Program-made: the position numbers and the translations under genes
Virus record (IMG/VR): IMGVR_UViG_3300020385_000069
Span: 1-22,242 of that record
Direction: 5' to 3' (one strand)
Length of the DNA: 22,242 nt
Source: a virus
Shown: positions 6,968 through 13,256 of the stretch, in pieces
Position numbering within the stretch: position 1 is the stretch's first letter
Layout of the letters: each line of letters begins with the position of its first letter
Notes under the pieces: model-generated
The model's database searches: none
The model's input: the letters and a program-made list of their open reading frames with translations, nothing else
Told to the model about the DNA's origin: nothing

Positions 6968-8641
6968 TTAAAAAGGTATTGTATCTTTTACTACTGTGAT
7001 TCTGTTTTTCTTTTCATCGATAGGTTTATACACCCCACCATTTTTAAAGTCCGGTGCCACGGTGAAATATCCTTGTTTTCCGTTTTCTTTTCTTTTTACT
7101 TTTTGGATATGTACTTGCACCGAATCGGATTCATACATTGTTCGTTCGCCGATTGACCGGTAAACCGTTAAGCAATTATAAGACTTATTGAAAAAGTCAG
7201 ATGACCCGGAAATGTCATAGGGGGTTGGTATTTTAAAAACACCATTGTCGGATTCCATTTTCCTTGGGTGGGCAACCAAAAAAAGGTGGGTGTTTGTCTG
7301 TTGTACGAATTGGGTAATCTCTGAAAGCACCCGACCAACGTATGAATGGTCTTTTTGTGCCGAATGGTCGAGCATATTCCACGGGTCTATTGTTAGAACG
7401 TTTACACCTTTTTGAAATACGAGTTCCCGGAATTTATCAAGTATTGATTTTAGGGTTAGATTTTCAAGGTCTATTTTCACAAAGTAAAAATGTTCTTCAA
7501 TAAAGTTTTTTGTACGATTCAGATCATCAGTTGTGCAATGCTTTTCATTTAGCTTATTTGCCAATCGTTTTATATGGCTTTCATAGGGAAAAGATTCCGG
7601 GGAAAAGTACGCCGTTCTAAATCCATATTTAAGTGCAAGATTGCAAGATATTTGATCTACAAAGTCCGATTTTCCTGAATTGGGTATTCCGGTAATGGTT
7701 GACCACTCCCCAAAAGCCATTTTAAACCACTCATCCGAGTCCGCAAGTTGAATTGAATAGTTGACTATCCCTTTTTCATTATAGTTGATTACATCTTGCC
7801 AAATGTCGTTGATGTTGATCACCCCTTCAAGTGGAAATGACTTGGTTTCTTTTAATATTGATCGTAATGTTTCTGCACCTTTTTCGGTTAGAACCTCATT
7901 GGCATCTTTGTAATCTCCAAAATCAACATATTTACAACGGAATTTTCCAAACCTCCTTGCGAGTTCATTTCTAAGTGATAACCCGGCATCATCGTTGTCG
8001 GTGCATAATACTATTTCCTTTTTTTCTGTAAAGTATTCAAAGCAGTTGTCGAGATATTCAAGGCGTTGATTTCCCTTTGATGCACCATTTGGAACACTAC
8101 AAACAGAATAAATGCCCGATTCCGATAATGACAATGCATCCATTTCGCCCTCGACAATGTAAATGGTGTCCATTTCTTTTATGTTGTCAATGCCGTAAAA
8201 TATCAGTTCGGCACCGCTAACCATTTTAAAATTCTTTTCGCCATCACGGAATTTAGTATTGATTAGTTCACCATTTCGGTAATAATTGAAATTAACCGCT
8301 TTTCTTCTTTTATCTACTTGGGGAAAGTATTCAATCGATTCGCCAATTTTCCAATGGGATAGAGTAGCGGTAGAAATACCTCTTTTGTTAAACCACCGAA
8401 TTGTTCGGTCAGATAGTTGAATTTTAGTTTCAACCGGTTTTATATATTCCTTTTTTGGTTTGAATTTTACGTTTCCAGACCAATTACAATGGTGGCAATT
8501 ATAAACACCCTTTTCAATATTTACCGACAAACAAGGGTCGGATTTATTTTTTCTTTTGTGAGAACATTTTGGACATTTTGTTTTTTGTACGTTGGCGTTG
8601 GATTTAAGTTCAATGCCAAGACTTAGAAATTCATCAATCAT
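6968..8641 (-). CDS. Bifunctional primase-helicase (T7 gp4/DnaG-DnaB type)
   Basis: A 557-residue replication protein with three parts in order. First is an N-terminal zinc ribbon with C23-x2-C26 and C49-x2-C52, used for template recognition in phage primases. Second is a Toprim domain: YIVEGEMDALS (161-171, E164) and VLCTDNDDAG (211-220, D215 and D217), the metal-binding residues of the catalytic site. Third is a RecA-type helicase: Walker A GIPNSGKSD (318-326), a segment AYFSPESFPYE (344-354), Walker B VNVLTIDPWN (413-422, D419) and LFLVAHPRK (453-461). This is the architecture of T7 gp4, which unwinds the fork and makes primers. It overlaps the upstream nuclease gene by 8 nt and ends 2 nt before the methyltransferase. 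Alternatives such as a Twinkle-like helicase with inactive primase are less likely, because the Zn ligands are all present. Confidence 0.93.
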   Translation of the reverse strand: MIDEFLSLGIELKSNANVQKTKCPKCSHKRKNKSDPCLSVNIEKGVYNCHHCNWSGNVKFKPKKEYIKPVETKIQLSDRTIRWFNKRGISTATLSHWKIGESIEYFPQVDKRRKAVNFNYYRNGELINTKFRDGEKNFKMVSGAELIFYGIDNIKEMDTIYIVEGEMDALSLSESGIYSVCSVPNGASKGNQRLEYLDNCFEYFTEKKEIVLCTDNDDAGLSLRNELARRFGKFRCKYVDFGDYKDANEVLTEKGAETLRSILKETKSFPLEGVININDIWQDVINYNEKGIVNYSIQLADSDEWFKMAFGEWSTITGIPNSGKSDFVDQISCNLALKYGFRTAYFSPESFPYESHIKRLANKLNEKHCTTDDLNRTKNFIEEHFYFVKIDLENLTLKSILDKFRELVFQKGVNVLTIDPWNMLDHSAQKDHSYVGRVLSEITQFVQQTNTHLFLVAHPRKMESDNGVFKIPTPYDISGSSDFFNKSYNCLTVYRSIGERTMYESDSVQVHIQKVKRKENGKQGYFTVAPDFKNGGVYKPIDEKKNRITVVKDTIPF

Positions 8642-9077
8642 TTAATTTAAGTTTTAATAAGTTTAGTTGGTGGTGAAAATTAATAATTTCTTTTCTTATT
8701 TTTATATCTGAATGGGGGAAATCTTTTGATGTTTGTTTATTCATTCTTATACGTTCAATTTTTCCCATTTCAAATATGTCATCAACCTTAAAAAGAAACC
8801 CATCATTTTTTACAACAATCAAAAGGTAAATTCTCAAGGGGTCTTTTGTTTTGTGTTTTAGTTTTCTAAGGTTGTCGATTTTTTGTTTTTCGATAAACCA
8901 TCGATCCCACATTTCAGATCGTTCTTTGATTTCGATTAATGTTTTTACATTGTTTGTATATCCATATAAATCAAAAGGCGAATACTCATCTTCAGACAAT
9001 TTAAAATCGCCATATTTTGAAAGGGCATCCAAGCACCTTTTTTCAGTTTGTTTTGTTTTGTTTTTATCGTAGTGCAT
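8634..9077 (-). CDS. PD-(D/E)XK nuclease, possibly resolvase-like
   Basis: A 147-residue protein with a likely PD-(D/E)XK core: SPFDLYGY (33-40, D36), a strand TLIEIKERS (46-54, E49-I-K51), and a following helix with WFIEKQKIDNL (60-70). This spacing of D, E and K is that of small restriction-like nucleases and archaeal-type Holliday junction resolvases. In a replication operon it could resolve branched DNA before packaging; that is inference. I start at the ATG at 9077 because GGAGGAAGGG, an unusually good Shine-Dalgarno for this genome, lies just upstream; the longer reading from 9095 would use a TTG codon inside that purine tract. It overlaps the upstream gene by 14 nt and the primase-helicase by 8 nt. 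Confidence 0.7.
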   Translation of the reverse strand: MHYDKNKTKQTEKRCLDALSKYGDFKLSEDEYSPFDLYGYTNNVKTLIEIKERSEMWDRWFIEKQKIDNLRKLKHKTKDPLRIYLLIVVKNDGFLFKVDDIFEMGKIERIRMNKQTSKDFPHSDIKIRKEIINFHHQLNLLKLKLND

Positions 9078-9756
9078 CAAATTCCCTTCCTCCAAGTTTT
9101 TGAATTAATTGTTCTAATTTTGGGAGTTTACCCTCTTTTGATTTTCTAAGGTCTTGAATACTTAAAACATTCTTTTGCCAAAATGAATCTTTTCTTGCCT
9201 TGCTAACTATCCACCAAAGTTGCCGTGGATTGCAATTATCTTTTTGATCTGCCAATCGGATTGTATCAAGCCACTTGATTTTTTGTGCCGTTGTTTTTGG
9301 TCTTGTTCTTTGAGGAAATAATTCAATTATGGCATCGTAACATTTAATATAGTTGTCCGCATAATCAGACACTTTTTTGCTTGTTTTTGATTTGCGGTTA
9401 TTTATATTTATATTATTATTACTATTTACTATACTATTATCCATTAACTTTTCTTTAATACCCCCTTTAAGTTTTCTTTGTGGGGGGTTTAAGAAAAGTT
9501 TACGGGTACTAATTTTGTTTTCATCCAATTCATATTGGGCATTCAAATACTTAAATTCAATGAGTTGATTTATCCATTTGGATATTGACACTTTTGACAC
9601 TTTATAAAGTTGAGCGAAATAATTATTGGTGGCAAAACAAAATCCTTTTTTATTGGACAAGGCAGTAATCTCACCATAAAGTAATTTGGCATTGGGGGTC
9701 AATCTCTCATCATACCGAACATCTGCCGGAATGATTGCATAATAGTTTGGTTTCAT
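9064..9756 (-). CDS. Helix-turn-helix replication protein (initiator or helicase loader)
   Basis: The N-terminal ~75 residues (YYAIIPADVRYDERLTPNAK, then LLYGEITALS and FATNNYFAQLYKVSKVSISKWINQLIEFKYL around 41-71) form the winged-helix domain common at the start of phage replication proteins and plasmid initiators (HTH_36/DnaD-like). An Asn-rich linker (107-120, NSNNNININN) leads to a helical C-terminal half with a basic and Trp-containing region (IKWLDTIRLADQK, 160-172; QLWWIVSKARKD, 179-190), which would contact the helicase. Such proteins bind the origin or load the replicative helicase, fitting its place two genes upstream of the primase-helicase. The DNA around the linker is a run of Asn/Ile codons of low complexity. 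Whether it is an initiator or a loader cannot be told from sequence alone. Confidence 0.78.
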   Translation of the reverse strand: MKPNYYAIIPADVRYDERLTPNAKLLYGEITALSNKKGFCFATNNYFAQLYKVSKVSISKWINQLIEFKYLNAQYELDENKISTRKLFLNPPQRKLKGGIKEKLMDNSIVNSNNNININNRKSKTSKKVSDYADNYIKCYDAIIELFPQRTRPKTTAQKIKWLDTIRLADQKDNCNPRQLWWIVSKARKDSFWQKNVLSIQDLRKSKEGKLPKLEQLIQKLGGREFDALR

Positions 9757-9757
9757 T

Positions 9758-10012
9758 TTAGTCCTCGGTTAAATCTTTAATTTGATTGCAAAATCCTCTT
9801 AGATCAACAAAAATATCTCGAAATTGTTTTAGTGTAATTTTTCGGTCATCGAATAGTTCAAAGAGTATTTCCAAAAACAATTCAAATTCTGCCTCAGTCA
9901 TTCTGCCAACATAATCATATCGTATGGAAATATCATCCATTGATGTATTGGTGCGCCAAACTCGTTGGTCAATCTCGTTCCAAAAAACGTTTTTAAATTC
10001 GTGAAAACTCAT
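9758..10012 (-). CDS. Hypothetical acidic protein
   Basis: An 84-residue acidic protein of unknown function. It is predicted to be mostly helical, with a hydrophobic/acidic helix FELFLEILFELFDD (43-56) that could be amphipathic, followed by ITLKQFRDIFVDLRGFCNQIKDL. It starts with an ATGA overlap with the 29-residue membrane peptide gene upstream and ends 1 nt before the HTH replication gene. The composition suggests a protein-protein interaction partner, possibly for the replication proteins, but I recognise no family. Confidence 0.65.
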   Translation of the reverse strand: MSFHEFKNVFWNEIDQRVWRTNTSMDDISIRYDYVGRMTEAEFELFLEILFELFDDRKITLKQFRDIFVDLRGFCNQIKDLTED

Positions 10013-10098
10013 TTACTAAACATTAAAATTAAAACTCCAATGCTCATAATTAAAGCATATACTCCACTAATATATTCAAATGATTCCAAAATACTCAT
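10009..10098 (-). CDS. 29-residue single-pass membrane microprotein
   Basis: A short reading frame beginning MSILESFEYISG and continuing through a hydrophobic segment (VYALIMSIGVLILMF, about residues 13-27) to FSK. The segment is long enough to span a membrane, with the basic residue at the C-terminal end. It fills the gap between two genes exactly: its start overlaps the end of the DnaA-like/nuclease gene by 23 nt, and its stop forms an ATGA overlap with the ATG of the 84-residue gene at 10012. This coupling is the main evidence that it is translated. Function unknown; a membrane-targeted phage peptide (for example superinfection-related) is only a guess. Confidence 0.5.
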   Translation of the reverse strand: MSILESFEYISGVYALIMSIGVLILMFSK

Positions 10099-10726
10099 CA
10101 ATTATTTGCTTACATTCATCAAAATCGTAAGAAACGACAGTTTTCCAATTCTTATTTTCAAGCGTTTTAAGACACTTTTGTTGGTTTTCGGTAGGTTTGT
10201 TTGGTTTGATCTTTAATTCGATTGCTAAGCCGTTAAAATTGCCCTTAGAATCAAAACAAAGAACATCCGGGACACCGGCAACCCCTCCGAGTTTTTTAAA
10301 CTTAAATCTTTCAAATGGTGTTCGTTTGCCCTCATTTGGACAATGGATCACAAATGCATCCGGATATTGCATCTTGAAATACTGCATCACGGCGTTTTGG
10401 AATTGATCCTCTTTGGTTAAATATTTATTAAAATTATTCGGCATAATATTTTTTTCTATTGATTCAAAATTTTCTTTTAGAAATGGGTCTTGGTTGTACT
10501 GAAAAATGTTCTCAATTGTTTTGATGCCGTGCATAACGGTAGCGTGATTTACTTTTACTTTTTCGCCAATTGCACTGTATGAGATAGGGCGAACGTGATC
10601 CCTTGACAATTTATAATAAATTGACCGGGCATCAATGAATTGCCTCAATCTTGTTTTTCTTCCGATGTCAAATCCAAAATAGTAATCGACTTCTTTTTTA
10701 ATAATTTCGGTTGTAAGTCTTTCCAT
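10076..10726 (-). CDS. DnaA domain IV-like DNA-binding domain fused to VRR-NUC nuclease
   Basis: A 216-residue two-domain protein. Residues 25-76 resemble domain IV of DnaA, the helix-turn-helix that binds DnaA boxes: RLRQFIDARSIYYKLSRDH (26-44), SYSAIGEKVKVNHATVMHGI (49-68); the NHATVMHGIKTI stretch parallels the DnaA signature DHSTV-hA-k-I. There is no AAA+ ATPase domain. Residues 105-210 look like a VRR-NUC nuclease of the PD-(D/E)XK superfamily: GGVAGVPDVLCFD (147-159, D154), LAIELKIK (167-174, E170 and K172), then Q182 in PTENQQKCLKTL and a terminal strand WKTVVSYD. VRR-NUC proteins act on structured DNA. The fusion could direct a nuclease to an origin or DnaA-box region. It lies between the exonuclease and the microprotein in the replication operon. 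Confidence 0.82.
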   Translation of the reverse strand: MERLTTEIIKKEVDYYFGFDIGRKTRLRQFIDARSIYYKLSRDHVRPISYSAIGEKVKVNHATVMHGIKTIENIFQYNQDPFLKENFESIEKNIMPNNFNKYLTKEDQFQNAVMQYFKMQYPDAFVIHCPNEGKRTPFERFKFKKLGGVAGVPDVLCFDSKGNFNGLAIELKIKPNKPTENQQKCLKTLENKNWKTVVSYDFDECKQIIDEYFGII

Positions 10727-10728
10727 AT

Positions 10729-11496
10729 TTATAAAATTAAAGAACCATCCTTTGCCATTTCACTTGTTCCATAGCCATTTGCGATTCCGGTCTGTAAATA
10801 TTCATTCCATTGTTCCAATGCGTTTTGGTAAGCCAAACGACCCTTGTCGATCATCTCATTGCTGAGTCCATAAACAACCACCGAAAACGGATGCTTGGTT
10901 TCTATTGCAATAAAACGAAATCTCTTTGGGTCGAATCCTAATGCATCGGAATAAAATGCCGCTTGTAGGTGATACCCATAATTGTAGATGTCCCTTATAA
11001 ACGCCCTTGGCGAATTATCTTGGCACGTTTTAATGTCGCTGATCCATCCATCCCCTTTTACATCCGGGCGAACACGAACCGGAACGCCGTTGTGAGTTCC
11101 ATAATGTGATAATTCAATATCACCTTTTGTGTAAAATATAGCCAAATCGTTTTGCATAAATCGGCGTTTTATACTTAAAATAATATTTCCCGGTTGTTCC
11201 TTGTCATTGCTTATGTATAAAAGTTCCTTCCCCTTGTGATCTTCTTGTTGCTCTTTTCTTTTTTTCATATACCCTTCCCCTCTTGGTATATAATCAACAA
11301 TGGCATATTTCTTATCAAATTCCTTTGGCTCAAGTAGTGCCTCGTGTACTGCCGTACCAAGTGCCAATGAATCACTCGAAAAAGGTCTTTGATTTAGAAA
11401 ATGATAAACCGATTTCTTGTGAATCGTTTTCAATCCCGATGCGGAGATTTCCGGTCGGGAATGATAGTTTTCATTTGAGTCCTTTTTAATTTTCAT
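10729..11496 (-). CDS. RecE-like PD-(D/E)XK exonuclease
   Basis: A 255-residue protein matching the C-terminal nuclease of RecE/exodeoxyribonuclease VIII-type proteins. Visible motifs are YHSRPEISASGLKTIHKKS (11-29), LALGTAVHEALLEP (44-57, with H51), VRVRPDV (139-146, D145), GWISDIKTCQD (150-160, D154-I-K156) and YHLQAAFYSDAL (175-186, Q178). D145, D154 and K156 would form the metal site. The enzyme would degrade one strand to give 3' single-stranded DNA for the annealing protein encoded at 12019-12426. I start at 11496 because this ATG forms an ATGA overlap with the coiled-coil gene stop and directly precedes the conserved N-terminal motif; a longer reading from 11568 lies inside the upstream gene. 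The gene ends 2 nt before the DnaA-like/nuclease gene. Confidence 0.88.
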   Translation of the reverse strand: MKIKKDSNENYHSRPEISASGLKTIHKKSVYHFLNQRPFSSDSLALGTAVHEALLEPKEFDKKYAIVDYIPRGEGYMKKRKEQQEDHKGKELLYISNDKEQPGNIILSIKRRFMQNDLAIFYTKGDIELSHYGTHNGVPVRVRPDVKGDGWISDIKTCQDNSPRAFIRDIYNYGYHLQAAFYSDALGFDPKRFRFIAIETKHPFSVVVYGLSNEMIDKGRLAYQNALEQWNEYLQTGIANGYGTSEMAKDGSLIL

Positions 11497-11684
11497 TTTT
11501 TTGATTGTAATACAATAATTTTGGTTTGTAGTTTTGCGTTCTCCGTTTTCCAATAGTCCACCCGGCATTCCAAGTTTTCTATTTTTTCGTTCTTGTCCTT
11601 GACTATATTTTCAAGGAATTTTATGCGTTCTTGCATAAATGTAATGTCCGATTCGGGGGTTTCATCAACTATAAAATGCATCAT
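11493..11684 (-). CDS. Small coiled-coil protein
   Basis: A 63-residue protein whose central and C-terminal parts form a predicted coiled coil: MQERIKFLENIVKDKNEKI followed by ENLECRVDYWKTENAKLQTKIIVLQ shows hydrophobic residues in heptad positions. The start is taken at the ATG at 11684 (a second ATG follows at 11681), because the reading further upstream would begin with GTG inside a terminator hairpin. The gene ends with an ATGA overlap with the exonuclease gene, so the two are probably translationally coupled. It may serve as an oligomeric partner of the exonuclease; no family recognised. Confidence 0.62.
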   Translation of the reverse strand: MMHFIVDETPESDITFMQERIKFLENIVKDKNEKIENLECRVDYWKTENAKLQTKIIVLQSKK

Positions 11685-11685
11685 A

Positions 11686-11716
11686 ATAAAAATAAAAAGC
11701 ACCCCCTAAGGGGTGC
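11686..11716 (-). terminator. Intrinsic terminator inside the recombination cluster
   Basis: On the minus strand a perfect 7-bp GC-rich stem GCACCCC/GGGGTGC with a 4-nt loop (positions 11699-11716) is followed by a T-rich tract (11686-11698). It lies 9 nt after the SSB-like gene stop and its T tract abuts the start codon of the coiled-coil gene. The plus strand lacks a matching T tract, so it acts on minus-strand transcription. Being mid-operon, it may act as a partial terminator. Confidence 0.8.
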
Positions 11717-11725
11717 GGTTAATGT

Positions 11726-12016
11726 TTAAAACGGTAAATCGTTTTCCTCTTTTACCACTTGGGTTTTTGTTTCCCCACCCTTGTAGGTGTCTAATTGGAA
11801 ATTTATCCCATATTGACCCTCAAGTATTTCAAAATGCAATTGATTGTGAGTTTCTCCATTTTTGTCTGTGTATTCTTTGTAATGTTCTTCAACGGTTTTT
11901 GCCCATTCAAAAAACGCATTTAAACTGATACTCATCTTACCTTTCACAAAGTCAGGTTGATTAGGGTGTTTTTGGAATGTTGTTATTCCTTTTGGTTTAA
12001 TCTTCTCGTTGCTCAT
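11726..12016 (-). CDS. Single-stranded DNA-binding-like protein
   Basis: A 96-residue protein with an SSB-like layout: a basic beta-rich body followed by an acidic tail ending in EENDLPF. Bacterial and phage SSB proteins end in a D-D-I/L-P-F tip that recruits partner proteins; here the tip is N-D-L-P-F. The body (GITTFQKHPNQPDFVKGKMS, 10-29; QLHFEILEGQYGINFQLD, 59-76) could be a short OB-fold but is smaller than a typical SSB. Its position directly after the single-strand annealing gene and just before the exonuclease cluster supports the call. It is followed by a terminator. I rate the ssDNA-binding role as probable on the C-terminal tip and context, not on a clear full-domain match. Confidence 0.65.
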   Translation of the reverse strand: MSNEKIKPKGITTFQKHPNQPDFVKGKMSISLNAFFEWAKTVEEHYKEYTDKNGETHNQLHFEILEGQYGINFQLDTYKGGETKTQVVKEENDLPF

Positions 12017-12018
12017 AA

Positions 12019-12426
12019 TTAAAAAATATTAGTGTTAGAATTAAAATTTGATTTTGGTGTTTGGGGTTTGCTTTGGTTTATTTTAGCGTTGGCAATTTCA
12101 TCATAAGATGCAACCGATGCATCAATACCGATTCCTAAATTACCCAATGCCCTACCAACGGCAGATGTTTCACAATTTTCAACGTGGGATGTTTTATTGA
12201 TAAAACTACTCCCTTCTCTTTCCATTGCCATACCGGTGGACATAATTTTGCCATCAGCATCAATAACAATCGCTTTTATTATAATTGCCTTTTCATCACG
12301 ATAAATAATTTCCGTGTCCATACCCCAACCTCGATATTGTGATGCGGAACGAAAATGCTTTATTCTCGTGTTGACCTCGACATAATCTTTGCCTTGGATT
12401 TTTGTTGTTTTTAATTTTTGATTCAT
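12019..12426 (-). CDS. Single-strand annealing recombinase (ERF/Rad52-like)
   Basis: A 135-residue protein resembling phage single-strand annealing proteins of the ERF/Rad52-like type. It has KDYVEVNTRIKHF (13-25), a beta-rich core with AIIIKAIVIDADGKIMSTG (47-65), the motif ENCETSAVGRALGNLGIGID (83-102) and ASYDEIANAK (106-115), followed by a polar Ser/Asn/Gln tail (116-135). This ETSAVGRAL-type motif is characteristic of the group. Together with the SSB-like protein and the RecE-like exonuclease downstream it forms a complete phage recombination cassette for annealing 3' single strands during replication. Its ATG overlaps the upstream HTH gene stop as ATGA. The exact subfamily cannot be fixed from sequence reading alone. 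Confidence 0.8.
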   Translation of the reverse strand: MNQKLKTTKIQGKDYVEVNTRIKHFRSASQYRGWGMDTEIIYRDEKAIIIKAIVIDADGKIMSTGMAMEREGSSFINKTSHVENCETSAVGRALGNLGIGIDASVASYDEIANAKINQSKPQTPKSNFNSNTNIF

Positions 12427-12614
12427 AAGTTTAGTGGGTTTAAATTAAAGTTAAGTTTTTTGAGTTTGTTTAGGTCATCAACGGTAAACCTTCCCGGTTC
12501 TTTTATCTTAGAATTTAGAGTTGGCAATGTAATGTCAAGACATTCCAAAACATCCAATTTGCGGATATGCAAACGCTTTATTTCGTTGATAAAATGGATT
12601 TCGAATTCGTTCAT
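12423..12614 (-). CDS. Small helix-turn-helix-like protein
   Basis: A 63-residue protein with a plausible helix-turn-helix: IRKLDVLECLDITLPTLNSK (17-36) followed by GRFTVDDLNKLKKLNF (41-56). This layout resembles short Cro/XRE-type regulators in which the recognition helix starts after the turn around LDITLPTLNSK. It might regulate the early operon, but it lies inside it as the third gene rather than next to the promoter on the opposite strand. Starts 2 nt after the upstream stop and overlaps the annealing protein start as ATGA. Confidence 0.6.
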   Translation of the reverse strand: MNEFEIHFINEIKRLHIRKLDVLECLDITLPTLNSKIKEPGRFTVDDLNKLKKLNFNLNPLNL

Positions 12615-12616
12615 AT

Positions 12617-12937
12617 TTAAAGTAATTTTATTATTTGTTCTATATAAGTCAAGTTGTAATGTTTGACTTTTACCTTATCCCATCCTTGGCTTGGAATAGA
12701 AATGCCATAATTGGAACGTACAGAAGTTAATGCTGACTGCAAATCTGTTGCATTGGTATGATACCATCTTACCCTCCCATTGGAAGTCATTCTAACCCCT
12801 TTACGGGTGCGTTTAAGGAATCCTATGCCCATCTTGGACACAAACCCCAAATAACTACCATTCAAGTGAACGTTGGTAGTTGAAAAAACCGAATATTTTT
12901 TTCTTTCAAGTTTAGTTGTTAAATCTATAAGTTGCAT
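12617..12937 (-). CDS. Hypothetical basic protein
   Basis: A 106-residue basic protein of unknown function (MQLIDLTTKLERKKYSVFST at the start; GFLKRTRKGVRMTSNGRVRW in the middle). The mid-section looks beta-rich and is heavy in Lys/Arg and aromatic residues, so nucleic acid binding is possible. I start at the ATG at 12937: it follows the preceding gene stop by 10 nt and its leader AAAACAATTATTATG is identical to that of the operon's first gene. The frame stays open to 13075, but that reading would overlap the preceding gene by more than 120 nt. Confidence 0.6.
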   Translation of the reverse strand: MQLIDLTTKLERKKYSVFSTTNVHLNGSYLGFVSKMGIGFLKRTRKGVRMTSNGRVRWYHTNATDLQSALTSVRSNYGISIPSQGWDKVKVKHYNLTYIEQIIKLL

Positions 12938-12947
12938 AATAATTGTT

Positions 12948-13133
12948 TTAATAGGGGCATCTCTGCCCCCGGTTGGTTTGCTTGTTATATGTTTCTCTAA
13001 AAAATTGTGTAAATTTTTCGTGTGCCAAGTGTTTCTTTTTAGTATGAAATCTTTCGACAACATTATAGTTATCATCCCACTTTTTTACTTCATAATTGTT
13101 AGTGTACTTATTTTTTGATATTGTTGCATCCAT
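12948..13133 (-). CDS. Small hypothetical protein, first gene of early operon
   Basis: A 61-residue, very charged and hydrophilic protein (MDATISKNKYTNNYEVKKWD at the start, FHTKKKHLAHEKFTQFFRET in the middle). It is the first gene after the control region and therefore probably made early. No family recognised. It lacks hydrophobic core features expected of an enzyme and could be a small host-takeover or nucleic-acid-binding protein; this is a guess from position and composition. Confidence 0.55.
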   Translation of the reverse strand: MDATISKNKYTNNYEVKKWDDNYNVVERFHTKKKHLAHEKFTQFFRETYNKQTNRGQRCPY

Positions 13134-13145
13134 AATAATTGTTTT

Positions 13146-13179
13146 TAAATATACTGCAATATATAATTTATTTTACAAA
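13146..13179 (-). promoter_or_regulatory. Candidate promoter of the early/replication operon
   Basis: On the minus strand TTTG (13176-13179) is followed after 22 nt by TATATTTA (13146-13153), a 7-of-8 match to TAnnTTTG. This fits the Bacteroidetes -33/-7 pattern, although the spacer is slightly long. The -7 element ends 12 nt before the ATG at 13133, implying a very short leader. It is the only plausible place for a promoter between the tail terminator and the replication genes. Confidence 0.4.
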
Positions 13180-13196
13180 CTAAAAAATATTTTAGT
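13179..13196. promoter_or_regulatory. Inverted repeat, possible operator
   Basis: ACTAAAA and TTTTAGT form a perfect 7-bp inverted repeat around AATA. It touches the candidate -33 element of the early promoter, where a repressor could block RNA polymerase. The arms are AT-rich, so chance is a real alternative. Confidence 0.3.
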
Positions 13197-13218
13197 ATAT
13201 AATTTAAAAAAAAAGGTT

Positions 13219-13256
13219 AAAAAAACCCCCTACGATTCAAGCGAACCAATAGGGGG
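13219..13256 (-). terminator. Intrinsic terminator of the tail operon
   Basis: The minus strand shows a 7-bp stem CCCCCTA/TAGGGGG (13226-13232 and 13250-13256) with a 17-nt loop, which contains a minor TTC/GAA pairing, followed by seven T residues (13219-13225). It sits 21 nt after the stop of the last tail gene (13278) and separates the tail genes from the early operon. Confidence 0.85.

Noticed and set aside
9377-9568. Plus-strand hydrophobic 63-residue frame that could be a holin
   Set aside because: It is antisense to the Asn/Lys-rich linker of the replication protein; hydrophobicity results from reversing these codons.
11497-11568. Longer N-terminus for the exonuclease
   Set aside because: The extra 24 residues lie inside the coiled-coil gene and precede the conserved start of the nuclease; the ATGA overlap at 11496 marks a better start.
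12617-13075. Longer 152-residue version of the second early gene
   Set aside because: It would overlap the first early gene by over 120 nt in another frame; the ATG at 12937 with the shared leader is more likely.
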